This document shows positions 1 to 8,197 of a stretch of DNA of 42,447 bases, one piece after another. The position numbers and the translations under genes are program-made. The stretch comes from an uncultured Porphyromonadaceae bacterium (GTDB taxonomy: Bacteria > Bacteroidota > Bacteroidia > Bacteroidales > Muribaculaceae), in the NCBI GenBank assembly GCA_900550395.1, contig URSD01000023.1, positions 1 through 42,447 of the forward strand, read 5' to 3'. The first letter of the stretch is position 1. Each line of letters starts with the position of its first letter. Below the pieces are notes generated by a model. It made no database searches. It was not told where the DNA came from and was given only the letters and a program-made list of their open reading frames with translations.

Positions 1-20
1 GCGTTCTAGTGGTCGGAAGA
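1..20. repeat. IS terminal inverted repeat (transposase 3' end side)
   Basis: The sequence begins GCGTTCTAGTGGTCGGAAGA and is exactly complementary to 1368-1387. It contains the transposase stop codon. The repeat could extend left of the window. Confidence 0.85.
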
Positions 21-1352
21 CAAGGTCCTTTTCATGAGTCTGTCCCTTAGTCGCTTAATCTCATGGTTCTGTTTTCTGTACTTCTGCTCAAGTCGCTTTA
101 AGCAGTGATACTGGTATACCGCAATCTCATCCATGATTGCAATCTTCGCCAGGCGTGGTCCCATGTCATGAGTAACACAGTATATCTTGATAATCAATGC
201 CACTATCAGTGTCATATACAGCATTACAGTGATTCCGTGTACAGTGGTGGATATGAAGTGTGAAAAGCTCAAGTCCTGTTTCAGGAATTTGAAGAACACC
301 TCTATATCCCATCTACGCCGGTAATAGTTGACAAGTTCAACAGCGTCGACATCGAAATTGTTGGAAATGAGCATCATTTCTTCATCGTAATGCCTGGAAT
401 GTCGTCTTGATCCGCGTGGAGACCGGGGGCGTGGCTTTATAAAACGGACCCGAATGATTCTATATACAGTGGATTTATCCCATTTTTGTGAATCCTTGGC
501 TTTCAGATAGCCCATATCGTCATCAGTCACCTCTATCTCGCTGTCCGTAAGTTGCTTGTCCCGGTCAAGGAGCGATCTGACAGCATTGGTGCGCCTTGAC
601 AGATTCAGGCGTCCTACGAAGAAGGCTTCTTTTTCCTTGGTCCGCTGTGCAATTTCCTTAAGGTCATTGACATCCTTCAGCGCTCTGTCAAAGACATAAC
701 AATCCGACATTCCGTCCCGTTTCCTCAGGTTCTGCAGCACAACCTTGCTTAAAGGAGAGTTGTCCGCGGAATGTGTCTGAGCTGTGAATATCCTTGCGCA
801 GGTTACATTCAGCCCATTGTAGGCCATGGTGTACTTCAGCTGACGGCGCGTCTTGTCAATGTTATTGTTGATGCCTGTATTAAAGCCTTGCTGAAGTTTG
901 TTTGCCGTTTCCGCAACCATCGTGCTGTCCACCCGCGTTATACGCATGTCATCAAGCACGTATTCAGGCACAAACCTGTGGTACTTCTTGCAAAGCATCT
1001 CATAGGAATACCTGAAGAAATCAATATTCACCTTGTCCAGACGCTCACTCAGCGAGGAATGCGATACAGCACTTCGGTTCACACATGCAACGTCTGCAAT
1101 GTCTTCGAATACAGGCAATCCGTTTTTCATTGATATTATCCGCTGACTGACCTGTGAGGATGAAAGCATCGCAAGGATCAGGTCGACAATCAAATCGATG
1201 CCACGGAGCTTCTTGGCCTTGTAATCAACATTTGTCTCTGCCGCAATTTCGGCAAATTCTTTATACGGCAGTTCCTTAATAAGTTTGACTGCAGATACTT
1301 TTTCTTTCCTAATTCCAGTTGTCATGGCTTTTTTATTTAGAACAACTGACAT
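6..1352 (-). CDS. IS4-family DDE transposase
   Basis: This 448-residue protein catalyses cut-and-paste movement of the surrounding element. It shows the IS4 layout: a first catalytic Asp in RVDST (about D142), a second in CYVFDRALKD (about D222), and the C-terminal YREK signature in YYRRRWDIEVFFKFLKQ with catalytic Glu near E351. The length is normal for the family and no frameshift is visible, so it is probably intact. A basic tail (about 425-445) may contact DNA. The ATG at 1352 leaves only 15 bp to the terminal repeat. I cannot assign a named IS without a database search. Confidence 0.93.
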   Translation of the reverse strand: MSVVLNKKAMTTGIRKEKVSAVKLIKELPYKEFAEIAAETNVDYKAKKLRGIDLIVDLILAMLSSSQVSQRIISMKNGLPVFEDIADVACVNRSAVSHSSLSERLDKVNIDFFRYSYEMLCKKYHRFVPEYVLDDMRITRVDSTMVAETANKLQQGFNTGINNNIDKTRRQLKYTMAYNGLNVTCARIFTAQTHSADNSPLSKVVLQNLRKRDGMSDCYVFDRALKDVNDLKEIAQRTKEKEAFFVGRLNLSRRTNAVRSLLDRDKQLTDSEIEVTDDDMGYLKAKDSQKWDKSTVYRIIRVRFIKPRPRSPRGSRRHSRHYDEEMMLISNNFDVDAVELVNYYRRRWDIEVFFKFLKQDLSFSHFISTTVHGITVMLYMTLIVALIIKIYCVTHDMGPRLAKIAIMDEIAVYQYHCLKRLEQKYRKQNHEIKRLRDRLMKRTLSSDH

Positions 1353-1367
1353 TCAATTGTGTCTAAA

Positions 1368-1387
1368 TCTTCCGACCACTAGAACGC
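1368..1387. repeat. IS terminal inverted repeat (transposase 5' end side)
   Basis: This is a perfect 20-bp inverted copy of 1-20, located 15 bp upstream of the transposase ATG. Its last three bases (CGC) also form the outer end of the neighbouring palindrome arm. Confidence 0.85.
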
Positions 1388-1672
1388 GGAGCGGGTGGGC
1401 AATTTTCAGCCCATGTGTGAGGAGGCGAAGCCGACGAGCCATGGGATAGGAGACCACCATCCCCCACGCGCCGAGCTCCGGCAGGGAGCGACAGCGCGTG
1501 CTTGCGGACCTTGGTCCGGGCGCACACCGACGGCATCACGGACTAACGTCCAGAAAGGCGCAGCTGCGCATCCTGCCGGAGCTTGCTGCGCAGGTGTTTA
1601 CACCCCGCAACCCATGGCTCGTCGGCTTCGCCTCCTCACGCATGGGCTGGAAACTGCCCGCCGCGCTCCGCG
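1385..1672. repeat. 288-bp imperfect palindrome / MITE-like hairpin element
   Basis: Positions 1385-1445 and 1611-1672 are inverted copies of each other, differing at about four transitions and one single-base gap. Both include the core GGCGAAGCCGACGAGCC. A second inverted pair is nested inside (about 1469-1495 with 1570-1600, sharing GCTCCGGCAGG), and smaller hairpins sit near the centre, such as GGACC/GGTCC and GCGCAGCTGCGC. ORFs crossing the area lie in a self-complementary GC-rich stretch and look spurious. It could be a miniature inverted-repeat transposon, a structured RNA or a folded DNA site. The sequence alone does not decide. Confidence 0.7.
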
Positions 1673-1708
1673 GGCTCCCGATTCAGTCGCCATGTAGAAT
1701 ATATAAAG

Positions 1709-1735
1709 CAGCGGCACGGATAGTCCGCGCCGCTG
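1709..1735 (-). terminator. Rho-independent terminator of the DUF6242 gene
   Basis: CAGCGGC (1709-1715) pairs with GCCGCTG (1729-1735), and an inner CGGA/TCCG stem closes a TAG loop. Read leftward, the hairpin is followed by a T-rich stretch. It lies 26 nt past the stop codon of the gene ending at 1761. Confidence 0.7.
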
Positions 1736-1760
1736 TGATGCTTTTGATGGGAACCGCCTC

Positions 1761-3263
1761 TTACTGGATGGGCTTGAATGTGAAGCGGGTGATGACGCCG
1801 CGCCAGATGGCGTCGTTGAGCGAGCCGTCGGCGTTGTGGCCGCCGAAGAGGTAGATGTAGGGAGCGTCCCACTCGGTAATGGGCGCTGTGGCGCGTCCTG
1901 CCGATGTGCCTTCAAGGCGTGCGCCAAGCGGCAGACGCACGGCGCCGAACTCGCGCCATGCCGAGGTGCGGCTGATGCTGAGGGTCTTGTCGGCTACGAT
2001 GGCCTGTGCGTTGTAGACGCAGGGCATCTCGGGCGCGGGCTGGAGCAGCGAGTCTGCCTTCTGCCAGTGCATACCCCAGTCGCGGCTCATGTAGACGGTG
2101 CGGTTGACGGTGCCGTCGGCTTTGCGACCGCCGAAGCTGAGCAGGGTGGGGAACACCTCGGGGCGCCATGTGATGTTGGTTGCGCGCAGCGAGTAGTAGG
2201 GTGCCACGGCCGGAGCCTCAAGGCCTTCGGGCAGGCCTTTGGCGCTGAGCTTGGCCCAGTTGCGTCCGTCAAAGCCGTAGGTGTCGGAGCTGAGCGAACC
2301 GTCGGCGCGGCGGCCGCCGGTGATGACTATCTGCGGGCTCGACGAGCTGCCGGCTGTCAGCGTAACGGCGGGGGAGAATGCCTCGACGGGCATGCCTTCG
2401 GGCATGGCTATCACGTGGTTGACTGAGGGATAGGTGTCGATGGCGTAGCTGCTGCCTGCGCGTGTGCAGCCTATGAGGCAGGAGCCGAGGTAGCCGTAGA
2501 TGGCGTGGAAGCGGGCGTTGGTCGCGCTCCAGGGGCCGGCGGCTGCGGCGGCATGGTAGAGCGTGCCGTCGGCGGCGAGGGCGTAGAAGCCGTCGGCTCC
2601 GGCGGTGATGCTGTTGATGTCCATGTCGAAGCCGGGGGTGAACGTCTCGGCGTTCCAGGCGGCATAGTCGCCGGTGGCGCCCACTACGTAGTCGGTGCCG
2701 TCGGTGCTGAATGTGTAGGCCGTGCCGTCCTTGAGCACGGTGCGCTGGGCAGTGGCGTTGCCGGGCACGGGCAGGGCGGTGTAGGCCGAGGAGCCCCAGC
2801 ACAGCGAGTCGCTGACAACGTTGTGCACGTTGACGCTGATGCGGTAGGTCTTTTTGTTGAGGCCGCTGAGCGATGTCACTTCCAGGCGTACGGGGCCGTT
2901 GGAGAAGTCTATGGTGTCGGAGCTGTGCTCAAGGTAGTTGACCACGGAGTCCTCCTTGCCGACGCGGGGAATGTAGAGCGTTACGGCCGAGGCGTTGTCG
3001 GTGGTAATGTTGGCGGCCAGGCCGTTGATGCGTGTGTCTTTGGGAAGGGAGTCGGCGTTGAAAATCTCTCCGGCCACGAGGTCGATGGAGAAGAAGACGC
3101 TGTCGAGGTCGGCCAGTATCTTGTTGTTTTCTACGAGAGAGAACCCTTTGACGATGGCGCTGCCGTCGAGCTCGGCTTCGTGGTACTCGGTGTCGCTTGA
3201 GTTGCATGCGGCAAGGGAGCACGTTGCAGCAAACGCCATTATGATTGCTTGTTTCTTAATCAT
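1761..3263 (-). CDS. DUF6242 domain-containing lipoprotein
   Basis: This predicted lipoprotein of 500 residues has a signal peptide ending in a lipobox (SLAAC), so it should be lipid-anchored, probably at the outer membrane. After the anchor comes an Ig-like beta-sandwich region (about 25-145, with the stretch LSGLNKKTYRISVNV). The C-terminal two thirds carry repeated motifs of the ITGGRRADGSLSSDTYGF and LFGGHNADGSLNDAIWRG kind, as in kelch or BNR beta-propellers. This arrangement matches DUF6242 proteins, common in gut Bacteroidales and of unknown function. I chose the ATG at 3263 because a TTG six codons upstream (3281) lies only a few bases downstream of the -7 box. The gene has its own promoter and terminator. 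Confidence 0.85.
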   Translation of the reverse strand: MIKKQAIIMAFAATCSLAACNSSDTEYHEAELDGSAIVKGFSLVENNKILADLDSVFFSIDLVAGEIFNADSLPKDTRINGLAANITTDNASAVTLYIPRVGKEDSVVNYLEHSSDTIDFSNGPVRLEVTSLSGLNKKTYRISVNVHNVVSDSLCWGSSAYTALPVPGNATAQRTVLKDGTAYTFSTDGTDYVVGATGDYAAWNAETFTPGFDMDINSITAGADGFYALAADGTLYHAAAAAGPWSATNARFHAIYGYLGSCLIGCTRAGSSYAIDTYPSVNHVIAMPEGMPVEAFSPAVTLTAGSSSSPQIVITGGRRADGSLSSDTYGFDGRNWAKLSAKGLPEGLEAPAVAPYYSLRATNITWRPEVFPTLLSFGGRKADGTVNRTVYMSRDWGMHWQKADSLLQPAPEMPCVYNAQAIVADKTLSISRTSAWREFGAVRLPLGARLEGTSAGRATAPITEWDAPYIYLFGGHNADGSLNDAIWRGVITRFTFKPIQ

Positions 3264-3285
3264 GTGATGATAAGTTTTCAAGCTG

Positions 3286-3316
3286 CAAAATTAAAATTTT
3301 GCGGGCAAGTGGGCAA
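3286..3316 (-). promoter_or_regulatory. Bacteroidetes-type promoter of the DUF6242 gene
   Basis: Read leftward, a -33 TTG (3314-3316) is followed after exactly 20 nt by a -7 box TAATTTTG (3286-3293), matching TAnnTTTG. The ATG at 3263 lies 22 nt past the -7 box. Confidence 0.65.
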
Positions 3317-3351
3317 ACAATTGCCGATATTTGATTCGATTTATTCTAATT

Positions 3352-4377
3352 TTATAGGTTTTTAACGTCGACGAGGGGACTTTGCGAGTAGAAGTGTATG
3401 CTGTTGCCGTCGACGTGGTCGGTTCTCGCGGGCATCACGGGCAATACGGGCGCCGGCGCCGTGCCGTCTGCGCCGAAGCGCTGCGGCGACACCTCCACTC
3501 TTGCGGCGTCCCAGAGGCCGGAATCCACGAAGGAGGCCAGCACGCGGCTGCCGCCCTCCACCATGAGCGACGTGATGCCGTGCTCGCGGTAGAGCATGGG
3601 GAGCAGCTCCGCCGGGTCGGTGGCCGAACGGACGATGACCGGGTCGCGCTGCATGATGCGCGCCGTGCGGGGCACGCGGCCGCGGCGGTCGGGAATCACG
3701 GGACGGGGCGCACGGCCGCCGGGCCACAGACGCGCGTCGAGGCGCGGGTCGTCGGCCAGCACGGTGCCGCTTCCGGCCAGGATGGCGTCGCACATGGCGC
3801 GCAGACGGTGCGTGAGCAGCGACGTCAGCGGAGTGGATATACGGGCCGCCGCACCGCCGGGCTGTCGGCGGCAGTCAAGGAAGCCGTCGGCGCTCTGCGC
3901 CCACTTCAGCAGTACGAAGGGGCGCTGCTGCGTGTGCGCGATGATGAAGCGGGCGTTCAGGCGCAGGCTTTCCTGCGCGAGCACGTCGGTGACAACCTCC
4001 GTTCCGGCCTCGCGCAGCATGGCTATGCCGCGGCCGTTGACGGCGGGGAAGGGGTCGGAGGCGCCGACCACCACCCGCGGGATGCGCTTGCTGATGATGA
4101 GCGACGCGCATGGCGGCGTCTTGCCCCAGTGCGAGCACGGCTCGAGGGTCACGTACATGGTGCTGTGCGGCAGCTGCTCGGGGCGTCGCACCGAGGCTAT
4201 GGCGTTCACCTCGGCGTGACCCTCGCCGCAGCGGCGGTGCCAGCCTTCGCCTATGATGCCGCCGTCGGGGCCGACGATGACGGCGCCCACCATCGGGTTG
4301 GGCGACGTGTGGCCTGCGCCCAGGGCGGCCAGCTGCAGGGCGCGGCGCATGTAGCGATCCTCTACGTCAAAGCTCAT
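3352..4377 (-). CDS. ribD: Bifunctional riboflavin deaminase/reductase RibD
   Basis: RibD performs two consecutive cytosolic steps of riboflavin synthesis: deamination of the pyrimidine intermediate, then NADPH-dependent reduction of its ribose side chain. The N-terminal deaminase (about 1-145) has the zinc site GHAEVNA (H54, E56) and EPCSHWGKTPPC (C81, C90). The C-terminal reductase domain (about 155-335) includes LLKWAQSADGFLD and VEGGSRVLASF. The length of 341 residues is typical. I chose ATG 4377 because the conserved region begins at once (MSFDVEDRYMRRAL) and the start overlaps the upstream gene's stop by 11 nt, indicating translational coupling. A longer in-frame start exists at 4425 but adds only unconserved residues. 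Confidence 0.95.
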   Translation of the reverse strand: MSFDVEDRYMRRALQLAALGAGHTSPNPMVGAVIVGPDGGIIGEGWHRRCGEGHAEVNAIASVRRPEQLPHSTMYVTLEPCSHWGKTPPCASLIISKRIPRVVVGASDPFPAVNGRGIAMLREAGTEVVTDVLAQESLRLNARFIIAHTQQRPFVLLKWAQSADGFLDCRRQPGGAAARISTPLTSLLTHRLRAMCDAILAGSGTVLADDPRLDARLWPGGRAPRPVIPDRRGRVPRTARIMQRDPVIVRSATDPAELLPMLYREHGITSLMVEGGSRVLASFVDSGLWDAARVEVSPQRFGADGTAPAPVLPVMPARTDHVDGNSIHFYSQSPLVDVKNL

Positions 4378-5245
4378 CGTAGGCCGGAGTGAATGTGTCG
4401 CCGAGCGCGGGGTCGCCTGTGGCAAGGCCCTTCTTCAACCATGCCACGCGCTGCGCCGAGCGTCCGTGGTTGAACGAATCGGGCATCTCGCGGCCGTAGG
4501 CCTTGCGCTGGAGATAGTCGTCGCCTATCTTTGACGCGGCGGCGATGGCCCTCTCCGCGTCGCCCGGCTCGAGGCTGCCGAAGAGCGCGTTGTCGCGGTT
4601 GGCCCAGACGCCCGCCAGGAAGTCGGCCTGAAGTTCCAGGCGCACGCTCATGCGGTTGCTCTCGGTCTCGCTCATTCGGCTCATGGCCGCGTGGGCGTCG
4701 TCGAGGGTGCCGAGCAGATGCTGCACGTGGTGGCCCACCTCGTGGGCTATGACGTAGGCGTAGGCGAAGTCGCCTCCGGCGCCGATGTTGCGTTCCATGT
4801 CCTTGAAGAAGTCAAGGTCGATGTACACCGTCTCGTCGGCCGAGCAGTAGAACGGCCCCACCTGCGACGTGGCATGTCCGCAGCCGCTGTTGACGGCTCC
4901 GCTGTAAATCACCATCTTGGGGCACTCATATTCGCCCCATCCCTGCCGGCGGAATTCCTGCGTCCACACGTCCTCCGTGCCGGCCAGCACTTTCGAGGCC
5001 AGCTCGTAGAGGCGCTGGTCCTCGGCGGTGAGTTGCGTGTCGGCGCTCATGTCGCCGCCCAGGGAGATACCTCCCTGCTGCATCACGTTGCTGAACACGT
5101 CGCCGATGCCGCCGCCGTTGAGCAGCGTCATCAGTGCGACGATAATGATGCCTGCGATGCCTCCGCCGATGCCTATGCGTCTGCCTGCCGAGCCGCGCCG
5201 GCGGTCGCTGACGTTGTCGCTGAGTCTGCGTCCGTTAAGTCTCAT
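4367..5245 (-). CDS. YpfJ-family neutral zinc metallopeptidase
   Basis: This 292-residue membrane-anchored protein has a basic N-terminus, one transmembrane segment (about 25-43, glycine- and isoleucine-rich), and an extracytoplasmic domain with the zinc-protease motif HEVGHHVQ (H168, E169, H172). A conserved C-terminal stretch (LQADFLAGVWA, where the third zinc ligand probably lies) fits the KPN_02809/YpfJ family. The physiological substrate of the family is not known. It is probably the first gene of a two-gene unit with ribD, which starts inside its last codons. The protease and riboflavin functions have no evident link. Confidence 0.9.
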   Translation of the reverse strand: MRLNGRRLSDNVSDRRRGSAGRRIGIGGGIAGIIIVALMTLLNGGGIGDVFSNVMQQGGISLGGDMSADTQLTAEDQRLYELASKVLAGTEDVWTQEFRRQGWGEYECPKMVIYSGAVNSGCGHATSQVGPFYCSADETVYIDLDFFKDMERNIGAGGDFAYAYVIAHEVGHHVQHLLGTLDDAHAAMSRMSETESNRMSVRLELQADFLAGVWANRDNALFGSLEPGDAERAIAAASKIGDDYLQRKAYGREMPDSFNHGRSAQRVAWLKKGLATGDPALGDTFTPAYDEL

Positions 5246-5270
5246 GTCGATTCAATTATAAATGTGTCTG

Positions 5271-5278
5271 CAAATATA
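5271..5278 (-). promoter_or_regulatory. -7 box upstream of the metallopeptidase gene
   Basis: Read leftward the sequence is TATATTTG followed by C, a perfect TAnnTTTG match 25 nt upstream of the ATG at 5245. A clear -33 TTG at the right distance was not found, so the promoter is only partly supported. Confidence 0.45.
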
Positions 5279-5303
5279 AACAAAATCGACCGAAAAAACG
5301 CAC

Positions 5304-6761
5304 TCACCGGAAGACAACGTTGTCCACGTGCTCGCCGATGAAGATGCGGGCGAAGTCGGAGGTCTTGTACCACTTGGGCTTGCCGGGCATGTCGTCCGAT
5401 ATCTTCTGTCCGTTGATGACGAGGTTGTCGAATGTGATGTTCGACACCTTGCGCGTGTCGTCGTAGCCAGCGATTATCGACAGCTCGGCGTTCCTGCCGT
5501 TATACTCGATGTCCTTGAAGAGGACGTCGCTGACCGATGTGCCCGGTGCGGCGCAGTACTTCTTGTTGAAGAAGATTCGGATGTTGACGAGCTGGCCCTG
5601 GCGGAAGTCCTCGACGCGGATATCGTCGAAAGTGACGCGCCGCACCACGTTGTTGTCGCCGCAGCTTATGCCGAAGCATCCCTGATAGTCGATCTGGCGC
5701 TCCTGATGGTCGAGAATGTCGATGTTGCGGTAGAGAATGTCGCTGATGGTGTCGGCCGGTGCGTCGAGGCCTATCTCGGTGGCGCTGCCGTGCAGGCCTA
5801 TCATGATGGGGTGCGCCACGTCGGCCCAGAGAGTGGAGTTCTCCATGGCGATGTTGCGGCAGCCTCCGCGGAATCCCTTGCGTGTGGCGTAGACGGTGGA
5901 GCAGTCGTCGCTGTTGCGGCAGAAGACGCGGTCGTAGTGCACGTTGTTGCTGGCGAAGACGTTCATGCCGTCGCCCCAGCCGTAGTAGCTGATGGCCTTG
6001 ACGTTGCTGACGCTGACGGAGTCGCTGCCGCCCACGGGGAGCTGCGTGACGACTACGCCGTCGGCCTTGATGCGGCGTGAGTTGCGCACCTCGATACCTG
6101 CGCCGCGGCCGGCGGGGTGAATCTCGCCGCGCCCGCAGAAGGTGACGTCGCTGACGCTGTCGGCAAGCAGCGTGCCGAGCACGCGTGCGCCGCCGTCCAC
6201 ATAGACAGTCGTGCCCGAGGGAATCTTCATGCTTCCTCCTTCGATTTTATGCAGACCCGGGCCGAAGTAGAGCAGGCGGCTGCCTTTGCGGCCCGCGCGC
6301 TTGATCTCGCGCGCCGAGGGGCGCATGCTGTCGAGGGGGTTGGCGAAGAGGTGCAGATTGTGGAAGATGTCGCCGTTGACCTCCACCGAGAGGTTGGCCG
6401 GGTTGTCGAGCGTGAATGTGAGCGCGGAGTCGGTGGCGGTGTGTGCGATGCCGTACGACAGCGGGCGGATTCGGCTCTGCGCGATGGCGCCCTTGTTGTA
6501 GCGCACACGCACCTCCACGGTGCCGTCGAAGTCGAAGTAGGCCATGGATGCCGTTTCGGCGCAGTGCTTCGTGCCGCGTACCTCGTCCACCTTCATGGGG
6601 TAAACGGCCACGGGTCGCCATGCCTCGCCGGGCTGCCGCACCTGCACGGTGAAGTCGTCGAGCGTTTCTACGCCGGGTCCGGCGGGGTAGGTGACGAGTT
6701 CGGCGTGCATGCATGCCGATGCCGCGAATAGTGCTGATATAAGTAATGCTGTTCTGCTCAT
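5304..6761 (-). CDS. Secreted right-handed beta-helix glycoside hydrolase (GH28/GH49-like)
   Basis: This 485-residue exported protein starts with a signal peptide (MSRTALLISALFAASACMHA). The Cys in ASAC could be a weak lipobox, so lipidation is possible but uncertain. A beta-rich N-terminal region (about 20-150, with LSVEVNGDIFHNLHLFANP) precedes a parallel beta-helix with repeated rungs such as NITFDNLVINGQ, VLFKDIEYNG and ILYRNIDILDH. The Asp-rich stretch RNSDDCSTVYATRKG (about 280-295) may hold catalytic acids. This layout is seen in polygalacturonase-like GH28 and dextranase/isopullulanase-like GH49 enzymes. The substrate is unknown. It is not in an obvious polysaccharide locus: the genes to its right (DUF2284, VOC) are unrelated. 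Confidence 0.8.
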   Translation of the reverse strand: MSRTALLISALFAASACMHAELVTYPAGPGVETLDDFTVQVRQPGEAWRPVAVYPMKVDEVRGTKHCAETASMAYFDFDGTVEVRVRYNKGAIAQSRIRPLSYGIAHTATDSALTFTLDNPANLSVEVNGDIFHNLHLFANPLDSMRPSAREIKRAGRKGSRLLYFGPGLHKIEGGSMKIPSGTTVYVDGGARVLGTLLADSVSDVTFCGRGEIHPAGRGAGIEVRNSRRIKADGVVVTQLPVGGSDSVSVSNVKAISYYGWGDGMNVFASNNVHYDRVFCRNSDDCSTVYATRKGFRGGCRNIAMENSTLWADVAHPIMIGLHGSATEIGLDAPADTISDILYRNIDILDHQERQIDYQGCFGISCGDNNVVRRVTFDDIRVEDFRQGQLVNIRIFFNKKYCAAPGTSVSDVLFKDIEYNGRNAELSIIAGYDDTRKVSNITFDNLVINGQKISDDMPGKPKWYKTSDFARIFIGEHVDNVVFR

Positions 6762-6813
6762 GTCGTTTGATGAATGGTTTCAATATCCAATACGTGTGAG
6801 CAAGGCTTATTAC

Positions 6814-7347
6814 CTATATAAACACTGCGCCTACCGCCACGAGGTACTCCGGCAGAGTGCCTTCTGCGGGCCACAGGAGCCTGACACCCAGCAGCTCGCC
6901 GAGCGTGCGCTCTATGTCGAAGCCGAGAGCTTCCAGCGACGGACGCAGTAGCTCCGGGTGCCGGCACGGTTTCCCCTCCGGACGCGTGCATCCCTCCTCG
7001 CAGATGCGGCATCCTCCTATCCCTGTGAATGCACGGCCTCCGGTGGCCTGCTCCAGCGCCAGCAGCTCTTTCTGCAGCCGGATGCGCGCGGCTGCAAAGT
7101 AAGCTTCGGCCTCTGATGCGGGCTGATTCGGCACAGACGGCGTGACACGGACGGCGCGCAGCAGTACGCGCGAGCTTCCATTCGGGATGGCCCCGACCTC
7201 CGGCGGCAGCGGCGGGCACGCCCACGTGGTGCCGTAGACGGGACATGCCTTGCATAACTCCTCAAAGCGTGGCACGTCGCGGAAACGGCTCAGGTAGTCG
7301 CGCGCGTCGGTCTCGGCGGCGAGTATCTCGATGGTGTACTGCGTCAC
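6814..7347 (-). CDS. DUF2284 cysteine-rich metal-binding protein
   Basis: This protein of about 177 residues has several Cys clusters: CKACPVYGTTWACPP near the N-terminus and CRICEEGCTRPEGKPCRHP in the middle, as in DUF2284 (predicted metal or Fe-S binding, function unknown). I use the GTG at 7347 as the start because it overlaps the TGA of the upstream VOC gene (GTGA, 7344-7347) and the conserved region follows at once (TQYTIEILAAE). A longer frame to 7467 exists but runs antiparallel to nothing conserved and lies inside the VOC gene. The two form a coupled pair. Confidence 0.82.
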   Translation of the reverse strand: MTQYTIEILAAETDARDYLSRFRDVPRFEELCKACPVYGTTWACPPLPPEVGAIPNGSSRVLLRAVRVTPSVPNQPASEAEAYFAAARIRLQKELLALEQATGGRAFTGIGGCRICEEGCTRPEGKPCRHPELLRPSLEALGFDIERTLGELLGVRLLWPAEGTLPEYLVAVGAVFI

Positions 7348-7733
7348 TCCGGGTTGAACGATCCTATTTCGATAAGGTTGCCGTCGGGGTCGGCGATATA
7401 GCATGTGCGCTGTCCCCAGGGCATTGTCGTGGGCGGGAACACGCTGCGGGCTCCTGCGGCCGTGCATCGTGAGTACTCGGCATCCACCCCGGCGTAGTTG
7501 TCGGCGTCGAAGGCTATCTCGGCGGTACCGTTAAGGCCTTTCGGGTAGTCGAAGCTGTGGCTCACCATTTTCTCGAACTCGTTGCGCGGATACATGATCA
7601 GGCGGATGTCGCCGTAGGTCATGTCGACGTTTGTGGCGCCGTTCCAGTCGGTGCGGAATCCCATTACGTCGCGGTAGAAGGCCACCATTGCTGGCTGGTT
7701 GTCGGTGAAGAATCCGATAGTGTTGAATTTCAT
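7344..7733 (-). CDS. VOC (glyoxalase/bleomycin-resistance) family protein
   Basis: This 129-residue cytosolic protein carries the paired beta-alpha-beta-beta-beta motif of the vicinal oxygen chelate superfamily: IGFFTDNQPAMVAFYRDVMGF at the N-terminus and CYIADPDGNLIEIGSF at the C-terminus, the latter with the family's metal-binding Glu. The specific activity (lyase, isomerase, binding protein) cannot be read from the sequence. It is the first gene of a coupled pair with DUF2284. Confidence 0.9.
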   Translation of the reverse strand: MKFNTIGFFTDNQPAMVAFYRDVMGFRTDWNGATNVDMTYGDIRLIMYPRNEFEKMVSHSFDYPKGLNGTAEIAFDADNYAGVDAEYSRCTAAGARSVFPPTTMPWGQRTCYIADPDGNLIEIGSFNPE

Positions 7734-7767
7734 TGGGGTTGAGTTTGAGTGTCGATATACTGATTGG

Positions 7768-7775
7768 CAAATTTA
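7768..7775 (-). promoter_or_regulatory. -7 box of the VOC/DUF2284 pair
   Basis: Read leftward the sequence is TAAATTTG followed by C, a perfect -7 element 34 nt upstream of the VOC ATG (7733). No convincing -33 TTG was found at the right spacing. Confidence 0.45.
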
Positions 7776-7793
7776 CTAAAAAAAACGATGCGA

Positions 7794-7994
7794 TTATACG
7801 TCTCCACCATCGGCGAGAGCAGCTCCGAGCCACGGAATGAATACTATCGCGCCGATGAGAATGGGCGCTATTTCCATTATCAGCCATATTACAGCGAATA
7901 AGACACCCACGGAAATTATTATTATCAGGGCTATTTTCAGGATGTCTTTTTTTGTAAGCATGATTGCGTAATTACGGATGTTATGGGAGATCAT
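7794..7994 (-). CDS. Small single-span membrane protein
   Basis: This predicted 66-residue protein is dominated by one long hydrophobic stretch (ILKIALIIIISVGVLFAVIWLIM, followed by PILIGAIVFIPWLGAAL), so it probably spans the inner membrane once or as a hairpin. I do not recognise the family. The ATG at 7994 forms an ATGA overlap with the stop of the upstream small gene, which argues for coupled translation. An internal ATG at 7961 (MLTKKDILK) would give a more ordinary membrane-protein N-terminus and is an equally possible start. Confidence 0.55.
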   Translation of the reverse strand: MISHNIRNYAIMLTKKDILKIALIIIISVGVLFAVIWLIMEIAPILIGAIVFIPWLGAALADGGDV

Positions 7995-8170
7995 ACTGCC
8001 GCCGCCGTTCGGTTCTGATAGAAGCGCAGGACGCCGAGAACCATAAGCTGTAGCGGCGACAGATGGCGTTCTTCGATGTTGCCGCGTAGGGCCCAGGCCA
8101 TAATGCGGCGTTCGTTACGGGGCAGGCTGCGCAGAGCGCGGACGGTACGGGGTGTGAGGACAGATGTCAT
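7991..8170 (-). CDS. Small basic protein of unknown function
   Basis: This protein of about 59 residues is rich in Arg and Leu (MTSVLTPRTVRALRSLPRNERRIM...), probably helical and without a membrane segment. I do not recognise a family. The start is placed at 8170 because the in-frame alternative at 8200 would lie inside the -7 promoter box (8198-8205). It shares an ATGA overlap with the small membrane protein downstream, forming a two-gene unit. Confidence 0.55.
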   Translation of the reverse strand: MTSVLTPRTVRALRSLPRNERRIMAWALRGNIEERHLSPLQLMVLGVLRFYQNRTAAAV

Positions 8171-8197
8171 GGCTGTAGTGTTTATTTGGTTACGACG

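Larger units (their letters stand above)
1..1387 (-). mobile_element. IS4-family insertion sequence
   Basis: The element carries one transposase gene between perfect 20-bp terminal inverted repeats: positions 1-20 are the exact reverse complement of 1368-1387. The transposase stop codon (TAG, read at 6-8) lies inside the left repeat, so the element is very compact. Its base composition is visibly more AT-rich than most genes to its right. The target-site duplication cannot be seen because the window begins at the element's first base. The right end touches, and shares about 3 bp with, a long palindrome. Confidence 0.88.

Noticed and set aside
1395..1854. Overlapping rightward open frames across the palindrome
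   Set aside because: They run through self-complementary GC-rich DNA, have Arg/Ala/Pro-rich translations and continue into the antisense of the DUF6242 gene.
3382..4392. Rightward open frame antisense to ribD
   Set aside because: RibD on the other strand has all catalytic motifs; the antisense frame has none.
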